A stretch of DNA of 64,000 nt from JABDKJ01 sp964609215. Its GTDB lineage: Bacteria; Bacteroidota; Bacteroidia; Flavobacteriales_D; JABDKJ01. The position numbers and the translations under genes are program-made. Shown one piece after another: positions 17,842-26,652 of the stretch; the stretch's first letter is position 1; the number at the start of each line of letters is the position of its first letter. The DNA lies in NCBI GenBank assembly GCA_964609215.1, contig CAZSQZ010000016.1, forward strand, positions 1 through 64,000. The letters are read 5' to 3'. The notes under the pieces were generated by a model, which searched no databases, was not told the DNA's origin, and saw only the letters and a program-made list of their open reading frames with translations.

Positions 17842-20800
17842 ATGTTGATTAAAAGAATCGCTCTCTTTTGCCTCATCGCTGGCAGCCTTTTTTCCTGTAC
17901 CAATACATCTGATGATGAAAGCATTGAAATCATCGAAACAAATTTTAATGAAGAAGTTCCTTTAGGTTTTTCTTTTGAGTTTGTATTCAATCAAAATATT
18001 GTCAGTGATACACTTCTGAATAATTGGAAAGAAAGCTCCATTATAGAATTTGAGCCCATTATTGAAGGACGTTATTTTTGGAAACATACTAACGTTTTGG
18101 TGTTCTCTCCAAATGCCTATTTACAACCTGCAACAAGTTATAAAGCATTGCTTAAGAAAGACCTATTTAATGATGGTCTTAAAGTTAAAGAAAGGTCATT
18201 TGACTTTCATACGCCCTGGTTAAAAATTGAAAAAACTGAAAACTATTGGGATACTAGAGATGGAAGCAATCAAGCTCAGTTGCATGGAATCATACACTTT
18301 AACTACAACGTAGAAGCAAAGAGTCTTGAGGGAAAATTAGACGCAATTGTAGATGAAGAAAAGCAAACAGCGGAAATTATTAGTATTGGTAGTTCCAAGT
18401 CAATAACCTATGTCTTACCTAACGTTAGCTTGGAAGATAAGGATAGAACAGGTGAAATAAAAATTGCCAAGTCCATTATGCCCGCAGTTGGTGGCAGCTC
18501 ATGGAAAGAAGATAAGGTTCATCAAATTACAGTAAGTTCTCCTTTCAAACTTTCTATCACTGATATAGAATCCAACCATGACGGAACAAATGGAACTATT
18601 ACCGTTGCTACTTCGCAAAATGTTAACCTAAGTGGTATTAAGGACTTTATAGAAATAAGCCCTAAAATCAAGTATGAGGTGCAATCAGGAAATAATAATT
18701 TCAGTATTCGATCCTCCGATTTTGACATCAAGAAAAAATATACCATTGTTTTAAAAAAGGGAATAAAAGGCCTTTTAGGCGGTGAACTCAAAAATGATGA
18801 ACAAAGAGATTTATCCTTTGGAGAACTTGAACCATCCATAAAATTCTTGAACAAAAAGAACTTGTATTTAAGTGCAAATGGAAATAGAAATATTGAGGTT
18901 TCCATTATCAATGTGGACAAGGTTAAGCTTGAAATTTTCAAGGTTTATGAAAACAATCTACTCGACTATATGGCGGGTGGAAACTATTATTACGATGACT
19001 ATTATTATGATGACTACTACAGAGGTGATAATAGTTATCTAGGAAATAAAGGAGACAAAATATTTGAAGAAAGCATTCAAACCAAATCTCTAGAGATAAA
19101 AGGAAATAAACGCATCCTAAACTTTAAGTTTAAGGATAAGATAAAGGATTATGATGGCCTTTATTTAGTTAAACTTTCCTCTGATGAACAGCAGTGGATT
19201 AATGCGGCAAAAATGGTTGCACTCTCCGACCTAGGACTCATTGTTAAGGAAGGAAAAGAAAGTGTAAGTGTATTTGTAAATTCATTAGAAACAGCTCAAC
19301 CTATTGGAGGAGTAGAACTAAATTTAATAGGGCGCAACAATCAGGTTATTAAAACTAAGAAAACTGATGCAAATGGAGTTGCTGTTATTTCCCGTTATAA
19401 AAAAGATTTATCCGGCTTTAGGCCTCAATTGATTTCAGCAAGGTATAATGATGATTTCAACTTTATCCATTTAGGGAAGACTGAAATTGATAAGAGTCGC
19501 TTTGATGTGGGAGGTATGCGATCAAATGAAACAGGTTGGATGGCTTATATCTATCAAGAAAGAGATCTTTATAGACCGGGTGAAAAAGCTCATCTATCTG
19601 CAATAGTTAGAGATTTTAATTGGAATACTCCAGAACCGGTGCCAATGATCATGAAAATATATTCACCAGACGGTCAAGAGTATAAAACCATTAAAAAAAC
19701 CTTAGATAAAGAAGGAGCATTGGAAGCCTCTATAGATTTTCCTGTTGATGCAATGACAGGAGGATACAGTGTGAACCTATTAACTAGTAATGAAGTTCAT
19801 TTGCAGTCCTCGTATATTAAAGTTGAGGAATTTGTTCCCGACAGAATTAAGGTAAATACGAGCATCAATGCCGAAGAATTTCAACAAGGTGATACTATAG
19901 GAGTAAATATTTACGCAGAAAATATGTTTGGACCTCCAGCATCGGACAGAAACTATGAAGTTCAAATGAATTTGAATAGATCTTATTTTCATTCGGAAGA
20001 TTATAGAGGATATAATTTTTCTCTTTCCAATAACAATAATTCTTTCGATAATAGAATAGAAAAAGGCAAAACAGATGCTGAGGGAAAAGCTAAAGCAACC
20101 TTTGCTATTCCATCCATTTATAAAAACATGGGTAAACTCAGAGCTACCCTCAATACAACCGTATTCGATGAAACGGGAAGACCTGTGAACCGAATAAATT
20201 CAGCTACTATATACACTCAAGATGTTTTCTTTGGAATTGATGGGGGCAGTTACTATCGAAAGGTTAATAGAGAAAGTTCGGTCTCAATTGTGGGAGTGGA
20301 TAAAGAAGGAAAAATTAAACCTGGTTCAAAAGCAGAAGTGAAATTTATAAGGCATGAGTATAGAACCGTATTATCAAAATCTGGAAGATATTTTCGCTAT
20401 CGTTCTCAACATCAGGAAAAGTTGATCGATACTAAAACGATTGAGATAGGAAATAGCCCTAAAGATTATCGTTTTACACCAGATATTTCTGGAAGGTATG
20501 AAATAAGAGTATCTATTCCCGGTTCAAATATGTACGTGAGTCGTAACTTCTATTGCTATGGATACGGCAGAACCAACAGTAATTCCTTTCAAGTAAACAA
20601 CGAGGGCAAAATAGATATCGTTCCAGATAAGGAGAACTATACTGTTGGCGAAAGCGCAAAGATATTAATGAAAACTCCTTTTTCAGGTAAGGTACTGGTG
20701 ACCGTAGAAAGTGATGAACTGGTTCAATATTTTTATCAAAACACGGATAGTAAAGCACTCGCATTTGACTTAGACATTACAAAAGACATGCTACCAAATG

Positions 20801-23220
20801 TTTACATCACCGCTACCCTATTTAGACCACATGAACAATCTGAACTACCCTTAACTGTGGCACATGGTTTTGTTCCAATAAAGGTAGATGATCCTAAAAG
20901 AGAAATCAAAGTGCTAATAGAAGCTCCTGAAAAGTCCAGATCTAATTCAAAACAAACAATAAAAGTTAAAGGAGCTCCAAATAGTCAAATGACTATTGCC
21001 GCTGTTGATGAAGGAATATTGCAAGTAAGCGGTTTTGAAACACCAAAACCTTATCAATACTTCTATCAAAAAAGGGCATTAGAAGTAAACTCTTATAATA
21101 TCTATCCCTTTCTATTTCCAGAAGTGGCATTGTCTAGCGGAAGACCAGGTGGTGGCGGTGCACTTAAGAAAAGAATAAATCCAATGACCAATAAAAGATT
21201 TGAGCTGGTCTCTTTTTGGAGTGGAATTCTTAAAACAAATAGTGAGGGGTATGCTGAAATGGAAATAAATATTCCTCAATTTTCTGGGGAGATTAGGATA
21301 ATGGCTGTTGATTATAAAAGTAATAGCTTTGGAAGCGCTTCTAAATCAATGAAGATTGCAGATCCGGTAGTTATCAGTCCGGGAATCCCGCGTTTTCTTA
21401 GCCCCAGAGATACAGTCGAAGCTATTTTTACGCTTAGCAATACGACAGAGGACATTGCAAATGCAAAGGCTAATTTAGCGCTAACAGGACCAATGAAAGT
21501 TATAGGAAGCTCCCGAATTGACACCAAAATTGATGGCAAAAAGGAGGCTAGAATAAAATACCAAATTGCTGTTGAACCTTCTATTGGCACAGGAACAATT
21601 GCATTGAATGTGGATGCGTTAGGAGAATCATTTAGTAATAAAACCAATATTAGCATTCGACCAGCTTCCCCCTTACAGAAACGATCCGGTTCAGGCATAA
21701 TAGAAGCTAACAAGACCACTACAATATCCTTAGAAACTCATAATTTCATGGAAAAAAGTGTAGGACGTAAACTAATTTTAGGAACCTCTCCTCTCATAGA
21801 ATTCAGAAAAGATTTAGATTATTTGATTCAGTATCCTCATGGATGCTTGGAACAAACAACATCTAGAGCTTTCCCTCAAATTTATTTAGATGATATTTTA
21901 AAAGAGGTCATGGGAGATGAATTTGAAGAAAGTCAGGCCAGAAGAAATGTACAGGCTGCCATTGAAAAACTTAAAACCATGCAATTATATAATGGTGGGT
22001 TTACTTATTGGTCAGGTATGGGTAGAGAAAATTGGTGGGCCTCCACTTACGCTACTCATTTCTTAGTTGAAGCTAAAAAGGCAGGTTATCAAGTTGAAGA
22101 TGATTTTTTGAACCCTGCGCTGGAATACTTAAACTCTAGACTAAAAAGCAAAGAAAAAGTAGACTATTGGTACAATGGAAATTTAAATCGCAAAATTGCA
22201 CCAAAAACAGTTGCATATGCTTTGTATGTTTTGGCTATGGCTGAGCAACCCAATAAGTCTACCATGAATTATTATAAAGCACATAGGGAAGATCTATCTT
22301 TAGATTCCCATTATCTTCTTGCTGCAGCTTACAGAATGATTGGTGATGAAAAAAGCTATCGCGATCTTTTACCTGGAACTTTTGAAGGGGAAATTGCCAA
22401 TAGTGTTTTTGGAGGAACATTTCACTCTTATATCCGAGATGAGGCCATCGCACTAAATGCGTTGTTGGAAGCAGATGACAGTGACCCTCAAATACCAAAT
22501 ATGGCAAGGCATATTGCACAACAATTGAAAGATAAAAGATGGTTAAATACACAGGAAAGGAGTTTTTCCCTGCTTGCATTGGGTAAAATAAGTAAGGCGA
22601 ATGCCAACAATAATATTAGTGCTGAGATCTCTGTGAATGGCATTAGAATAGATCAGTTTAATAAGCGAACAAAGATTCTAAAGGATGGACAACTGAATGA
22701 AGATGCCATTCAAATTTCTACTGAAGGAAGCGGAAATTTATACTACTTCTGGGAGACCGAGGGCATTGATAAAACAGGAGCATATAAAGAAGAAGATAAT
22801 TTCCTTGCGGTAAGGAAAACAATGTACACCAGAGAGGGAAGGGAAATTCGAAATAATAAGGTGAAGCAGAATGATATGGTTATTGTGAAAATATCTATCA
22901 GATCATTACAGAATAATACCGTTGAAAACGTAGCCATTACCGACATCCTTCCTGCTGGTTTAGAAATAGAGAACCCAAGGCTAAAAAATGTTCCCGGTGT
23001 AAATTGGATAAAGAAAAAATCTTACCCCGAGTATATGGATATTAGGGATGACCGTATTACCTACTTTGTAACAGCCAATGGAGCATATAAGCACTATTAT
23101 TATATGGCCAGAGCGGTTAGCCCAGGCACTTATCAAATGGGACCGGTTGGTGCGGATGCTATGTATAACGGAGAGTACCATTCCTATTCTGGAGGTGGAA
23201 CTTTAATTGTTGAGGAATGA
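17842..23220 (+). CDS. Bacterial alpha-2-macroglobulin lipoprotein
   Basis: 1,792 residues with a lipoprotein signal (CLIAGSLFSC, Cys19). The macroglobulin MG domains occupy the first two thirds, the bait/A2M domains follow (KRFELVSFWSGILKTN...GEIRIMAVDYK), and the thioester motif CLEQ lies at residues 1335-1338 in the context YPHGCLEQTTSR. The TED helical domain (NGGFTYWSG...WWASTYATHFL) and a C-terminal receptor-like beta domain complete the protein. Such proteins trap attacking proteases by covalent thioester linkage in the periplasm. An odd Tyr/Asp-rich insert is at residues 381-399. The stop overlaps the DUF1287 gene (ATGA). The usual partner pbpC is not the next gene here. Confidence 0.95.
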   Translation: MLIKRIALFCLIAGSLFSCTNTSDDESIEIIETNFNEEVPLGFSFEFVFNQNIVSDTLLNNWKESSIIEFEPIIEGRYFWKHTNVLVFSPNAYLQPATSYKALLKKDLFNDGLKVKERSFDFHTPWLKIEKTENYWDTRDGSNQAQLHGIIHFNYNVEAKSLEGKLDAIVDEEKQTAEIISIGSSKSITYVLPNVSLEDKDRTGEIKIAKSIMPAVGGSSWKEDKVHQITVSSPFKLSITDIESNHDGTNGTITVATSQNVNLSGIKDFIEISPKIKYEVQSGNNNFSIRSSDFDIKKKYTIVLKKGIKGLLGGELKNDEQRDLSFGELEPSIKFLNKKNLYLSANGNRNIEVSIINVDKVKLEIFKVYENNLLDYMAGGNYYYDDYYYDDYYRGDNSYLGNKGDKIFEESIQTKSLEIKGNKRILNFKFKDKIKDYDGLYLVKLSSDEQQWINAAKMVALSDLGLIVKEGKESVSVFVNSLETAQPIGGVELNLIGRNNQVIKTKKTDANGVAVISRYKKDLSGFRPQLISARYNDDFNFIHLGKTEIDKSRFDVGGMRSNETGWMAYIYQERDLYRPGEKAHLSAIVRDFNWNTPEPVPMIMKIYSPDGQEYKTIKKTLDKEGALEASIDFPVDAMTGGYSVNLLTSNEVHLQSSYIKVEEFVPDRIKVNTSINAEEFQQGDTIGVNIYAENMFGPPASDRNYEVQMNLNRSYFHSEDYRGYNFSLSNNNNSFDNRIEKGKTDAEGKAKATFAIPSIYKNMGKLRATLNTTVFDETGRPVNRINSATIYTQDVFFGIDGGSYYRKVNRESSVSIVGVDKEGKIKPGSKAEVKFIRHEYRTVLSKSGRYFRYRSQHQEKLIDTKTIEIGNSPKDYRFTPDISGRYEIRVSIPGSNMYVSRNFYCYGYGRTNSNSFQVNNEGKIDIVPDKENYTVGESAKILMKTPFSGKVLVTVESDELVQYFYQNTDSKALAFDLDITKDMLPNVYITATLFRPHEQSELPLTVAHGFVPIKVDDPKREIKVLIEAPEKSRSNSKQTIKVKGAPNSQMTIAAVDEGILQVSGFETPKPYQYFYQKRALEVNSYNIYPFLFPEVALSSGRPGGGGALKKRINPMTNKRFELVSFWSGILKTNSEGYAEMEINIPQFSGEIRIMAVDYKSNSFGSASKSMKIADPVVISPGIPRFLSPRDTVEAIFTLSNTTEDIANAKANLALTGPMKVIGSSRIDTKIDGKKEARIKYQIAVEPSIGTGTIALNVDALGESFSNKTNISIRPASPLQKRSGSGIIEANKTTTISLETHNFMEKSVGRKLILGTSPLIEFRKDLDYLIQYPHGCLEQTTSRAFPQIYLDDILKEVMGDEFEESQARRNVQAAIEKLKTMQLYNGGFTYWSGMGRENWWASTYATHFLVEAKKAGYQVEDDFLNPALEYLNSRLKSKEKVDYWYNGNLNRKIAPKTVAYALYVLAMAEQPNKSTMNYYKAHREDLSLDSHYLLAAAYRMIGDEKSYRDLLPGTFEGEIANSVFGGTFHSYIRDEAIALNALLEADDSDPQIPNMARHIAQQLKDKRWLNTQERSFSLLALGKISKANANNNISAEISVNGIRIDQFNKRTKILKDGQLNEDAIQISTEGSGNLYYFWETEGIDKTGAYKEEDNFLAVRKTMYTREGREIRNNKVKQNDMVIVKISIRSLQNNTVENVAITDILPAGLEIENPRLKNVPGVNWIKKKSYPEYMDIRDDRITYFVTANGAYKHYYYMARAVSPGTYQMGPVGADAMYNGEYHSYSGGGTLIVEE

Positions 23221-23840
23221 AAGTAGCAGGCTTTTTCATTTCAACTTGTTTAGCTTTTTTATTGTTGGGAAAGTATACCACTAACAATAGTGAAAAGCAA
23301 TATGCTACTTCACTCCCACTAAAAGAAAAATGGGGTGAAAAAGTTGCTTCTGCAGCAGAGTCCATTATTGATTCAGATATTGTTTATGATCCAGCCTATG
23401 TTAGAATTCCATTCCCTAATGGAGATGTAGATCCCAAAACCGGAGTCTGCACAGATGTTGTTATTAGAACCTACAGAAAGCTAAATATTGATTTACAAGA
23501 ACTGGTTCATGAGGACATGAAGAAGAATTTTCAGGAATATCCAAATAACTGGGGATTAATATCTACGGATAAAAATATTGACCATAGACGTGTTCCAAAT
23601 CTCACAACTTTCTTCAAGAGGCATGGAAAGGCAAAAGCAATTACCAAAAATGCACAGGATTATTCAGCTGGAGATATTGTGACATGGAACTTGGGAAATG
23701 GAATTTTACACATAGGAATAGTTTCAAATCGCGAAGAAAATGGAAGTCCAAGAAAAAAAGTTATTCACAACATAGGAAATGGACAGGTATCTGAGGATAT
23801 TTTGTTCAATTGGACTATTACAGGGCATTTTAGCTATTAA
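23217..23840 (+). CDS. DUF1287 family exported protein
   Basis: 207 residues with an N-terminal hydrophobic export signal (VAGFFISTCLAFLLLG). The DUF1287 core shows DIVYDPAYVRIPFPNGDVD, GVCTDVVIRTYRKL with a conserved Cys, DHRRVPNL with a conserved His, and HIGIVSN. The Cys/His arrangement resembles the NlpC/P60 papain-like fold, so a peptidoglycan amidase or peptidase role is possible (inference). It starts inside the stop of the alpha-2-macroglobulin gene, so both are probably made together in the envelope. Confidence 0.88.
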   Translation: MKVAGFFISTCLAFLLLGKYTTNNSEKQYATSLPLKEKWGEKVASAAESIIDSDIVYDPAYVRIPFPNGDVDPKTGVCTDVVIRTYRKLNIDLQELVHEDMKKNFQEYPNNWGLISTDKNIDHRRVPNLTTFFKRHGKAKAITKNAQDYSAGDIVTWNLGNGILHIGIVSNREENGSPRKKVIHNIGNGQVSEDILFNWTITGHFSY

Positions 23841-24031
23841 TTAAACCAATAATTTTAATTAGTTTAATGTTCTTTCTATTTTTAAACTAAATCATAAACA
23901 CGAGTTCGATGTAAAATATTTTTCAACACACGAAAATCGTTTATTCTTTGACCAAATTTTATTTATAGTTCAAACATACTATCTTTATACTATTCTATGC
24001 TTTTCCATTTACGGGAAATGCGAACCAATTG

Positions 24032-24058
24032 GAGAGAGACTTAGGTCTCTCTTTTTTT
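24032..24058 (+). terminator. Rho-independent terminator downstream of the A2M-DUF1287 unit
   Basis: AGAGAGAC-TTAG-GTCTCTCT forms an 8-bp perfect stem with a tetraloop, followed by seven T. It lies 190 bases after the DUF1287 stop and abuts the stop of the convergent exonuclease gene. The long spacing leaves room for a 3' UTR or a small RNA. Confidence 0.8.
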
Positions 24059-25379
24059 ATAAACTAATCAATTTGGGGTTATTCCTTTCCAGAAAAAGAG
24101 AGACTATTCCATTTGCTGTGGTAGAATTACTTCCAAACTGAATAAAGTCTTCTATTTGCTCCCTATTTACTATTTGTTCATCTATTGAAATATACCCAAA
24201 TCCTTTTAGCGCATTATTCTCCACCACAACAATGCATTTTTCATTTCTATCTCTTCCTTCTTCAATAAAAGCAAAGGTGCTTTCGAGTTCATGCTTTTCC
24301 TTTTTTATTTTTTCTATTCCAATCTCATGTTTCTTGGAATTAGATTTTACATTCCAAAAGGCTGGAAGACCGCATTTCTCCGGCATTAAATTATATTCCT
24401 TTACCAAATGAGTAAGGTGATCCTTTGCTTGCCACTCAGAATGAAATTTTTCAATAGGTCTAGAATTTGAAGAACACTTTTGAATTCCCAGTCTCGTAAC
24501 ATTGGATTGATCTTTATATTCAAAAATTCCAAAATGCGTTACCCTTTTCTTCTGAGCTTTATTGTATTTCGGCCAATGCTTCCTTATTAACTGATCTTCT
24601 CTAAGAGCTGCTAGCATTTCACTTCCGGCTAATTCAAAATCTATCTTATAAATCTCAGTGTGAAAATGATGCCTTCTTCTATTATCTGGGCTTCCACTAA
24701 AATGGCTACTCACTCTTTTCTTTAAGTTTTTAGCCTTTCCTATGTAAATTATCTTTCCTTTTTCATCTAAGAAAAAATAAACTCCAGGCCTGTGAGGTAG
24801 GTTGACAAAATCATCTTTTCGGACATTTAAAGGCAGTATAGTTTCATGACTGTTACTTTTCAGATATGAATCTATAACACCATTCTCATCTCTTTTCACC
24901 AATTCGTGAAACAAGTTTACTGTTGCCCTTGCATCTCCCATTGCACGGTGTGGAGAATCATTTTCTATTCCAAAAAATTTTGTGATTTTCCCCAAGCTAT
25001 ATCCTACTGCTTCTGGAATAAGTTTACGAGCTAGCCGAACAGTACATAACCTCTTGGAATTGTATTCCACACCCTGCTTCTCAAATGAATTGCGAATAAA
25101 ATTATAATCGAATTGTACATTATGTGCTACAAATATTTGCCCTTCCAGAAAGTTGAATAAATCTTTTTGAATTTCTTCGAAATATGGAGCGTCTACCAAC
25201 ATTTCATTTGTAATACCCGTCAGAGAAACTATAAAGTCTGGAATGCTATGCCCAGGATTTATAAGGGTTTGGTACTCATCTAAAATTTTTGATCCATCCG
25301 TTATTATAGCACCTATTTCAGTAATGCCATCATTCTTGGAGAAAGAACCTGTTGTTTCTATGTCTACTACTGCATACAA
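24057..25379 (-). CDS. DEDDh exonuclease fused to a GIY-YIG (UvrC/Cho-like) nuclease domain
   Basis: 440 residues. The N-terminal exonuclease domain (DnaQ/epsilon type) shows VDIETTGS (Asp and Glu of Exo I), FVAHNVQFDYNFIR (Exo II) and HRAMGDARAT (Exo III, DEDDh). The GIY-YIG domain begins near residue 196: RPGVYFFLDEKGKIIYIGKA, then NLKKRVSSHF. The C-terminal ~150 residues are unassigned. The fusion recurs in bacteria and is thought to act in DNA repair, combining incision with 3'-5' trimming (inference). Start must be TTG 25379, as an in-frame TAA immediately precedes it. It is divergent from the radical SAM gene. Confidence 0.9.
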   Translation of the reverse strand: MYAVVDIETTGSFSKNDGITEIGAIITDGSKILDEYQTLINPGHSIPDFIVSLTGITNEMLVDAPYFEEIQKDLFNFLEGQIFVAHNVQFDYNFIRNSFEKQGVEYNSKRLCTVRLARKLIPEAVGYSLGKITKFFGIENDSPHRAMGDARATVNLFHELVKRDENGVIDSYLKSNSHETILPLNVRKDDFVNLPHRPGVYFFLDEKGKIIYIGKAKNLKKRVSSHFSGSPDNRRRHHFHTEIYKIDFELAGSEMLAALREDQLIRKHWPKYNKAQKKRVTHFGIFEYKDQSNVTRLGIQKCSSNSRPIEKFHSEWQAKDHLTHLVKEYNLMPEKCGLPAFWNVKSNSKKHEIGIEKIKKEKHELESTFAFIEEGRDRNEKCIVVVENNALKGFGYISIDEQIVNREQIEDFIQFGSNSTTANGIVSLFLERNNPKLISL

Positions 25380-25447
25380 TTAATTGGATAAATATAATTG
25401 GATTGAAAGCCATAAACAATCAAAAGAAAAGATTAAATTATTTTCCC

Positions 25448-26536
25448 ATGAATGACGAGAATATTGACGGCAGCAAGCTTAAAAAAGGGCGCGGAGCACA
25501 GCATAATCCACACAATAAATTTCTTCAGAATAGTTATGAGATGGAGGATGAATTTAAGAACTATTGCCATCTCGAAAATGAAAACATAAACCCTATTCGC
25601 ACAGAATACCTTGAGATTTTCCCAAAGACTATCGTCAATAAGGTTACCAGTCCAGATATAGGGTTTGTCTATTCCTTAAATCCTTATCAAGGTTGCGAGC
25701 ACGGCTGTGTATATTGCTATGCAAGAAACACCCATGAATATTACGGATATAGTGCGGGTGAGGATTTTGAAAGGAAAATTTTAGTGAAAAAAAATGCGGC
25801 AGCTTTATTGGATAAAGAGTTACAAAAGAAAAATTGGAAGCCAGAGCTAATAATGCTTTCAGGGAATACGGATTGCTATCAACCCATTGAAAGAAAATTG
25901 AGAATAACAAGAAGCATTCTTGAAGTGATGAACAAGAGAAAACACCCTGTAGGTATCATTACAAAAAACAGCTTAATAAAAAGAGATCTAGACATTCTAA
26001 AAGAATTAAACGCTGACAATCTTTTAAGAGTAACCCTTTCCATCACCACTTTAAATGAAGCAACCAAATGCATTTTAGAGCCAAGAACAGCTTCGATAAA
26101 ACAGAGGCTTAATACACTTGAACTACTTGCTAAAAATAACATTTCGGTAAACGTCAATATGGCTCCAATAATACCGTCAATTAATAGTGATGAAATTTTG
26201 GAATTGGCTAAAGCAGTTTCTGATAAGGGCGCTAAATCAATATCTTATATAATGGTTCGTTTAAACGGTCAGGTAGGAGCTGTATTTGAAAACTGGATAA
26301 GGAAAGCAATGCCACTGCGTGCCGAAAAAGTCTTAAATCTTATTAAAGAAACACATGATGGGAAGTTAAATGATTCAAGATGGAAAAAGAGAATGTCTGG
26401 AGATGGTGTGATAGCGCAACAGGTTAAGGATCTCTTTAGGATTGCTCGTTTAAAATACTTCAAAAATCAAGAAAAACGTCTAGTAAACACCGAACTTTTC
26501 CATCAGTTTAAAAGCGATCAAATGAAATTGTTTTAG
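25448..26536 (+). CDS. PA0069-family radical SAM protein
   Basis: 362 residues from ATG 25448. The [4Fe-4S] motif is C83-EHG-C87-VY-C90. The surrounding KGRGAQHNPHNKF, VTSPDIGFVYSLNPYQGC and YARNTHEYYGYSAGEDFERKI are diagnostic for the PA0069/SplB-like group. It probably generates a 5'-deoxyadenosyl radical; the substrate is unknown. The frame remains open 32 codons upstream, but that extension overlaps the divergent exonuclease gene and is AT-rich without conservation-like features. The divergent placement beside a repair-type nuclease is suggestive but not proof of a DNA-related role. Confidence 0.92.
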   Translation: MNDENIDGSKLKKGRGAQHNPHNKFLQNSYEMEDEFKNYCHLENENINPIRTEYLEIFPKTIVNKVTSPDIGFVYSLNPYQGCEHGCVYCYARNTHEYYGYSAGEDFERKILVKKNAAALLDKELQKKNWKPELIMLSGNTDCYQPIERKLRITRSILEVMNKRKHPVGIITKNSLIKRDLDILKELNADNLLRVTLSITTLNEATKCILEPRTASIKQRLNTLELLAKNNISVNVNMAPIIPSINSDEILELAKAVSDKGAKSISYIMVRLNGQVGAVFENWIRKAMPLRAEKVLNLIKETHDGKLNDSRWKKRMSGDGVIAQQVKDLFRIARLKYFKNQEKRLVNTELFHQFKSDQMKLF

Positions 26537-26652
26537 AGCTAATCACAAAAGCCTTAAAAGCTTAAGTAAAATGGTTTACATTTTCATTAGATTTTACGTT
26601 CTTAGCCCAATAGGAATAAGGTCTTGTTCACAATAGAGCAGAATTAGATAAA

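Noticed and set aside
25352..25447. N-terminal extension of the radical SAM protein
   Set aside because: The extension overlaps the divergent exonuclease gene and lacks family sequence; the ATG at 25448 gives the normal N-terminus.
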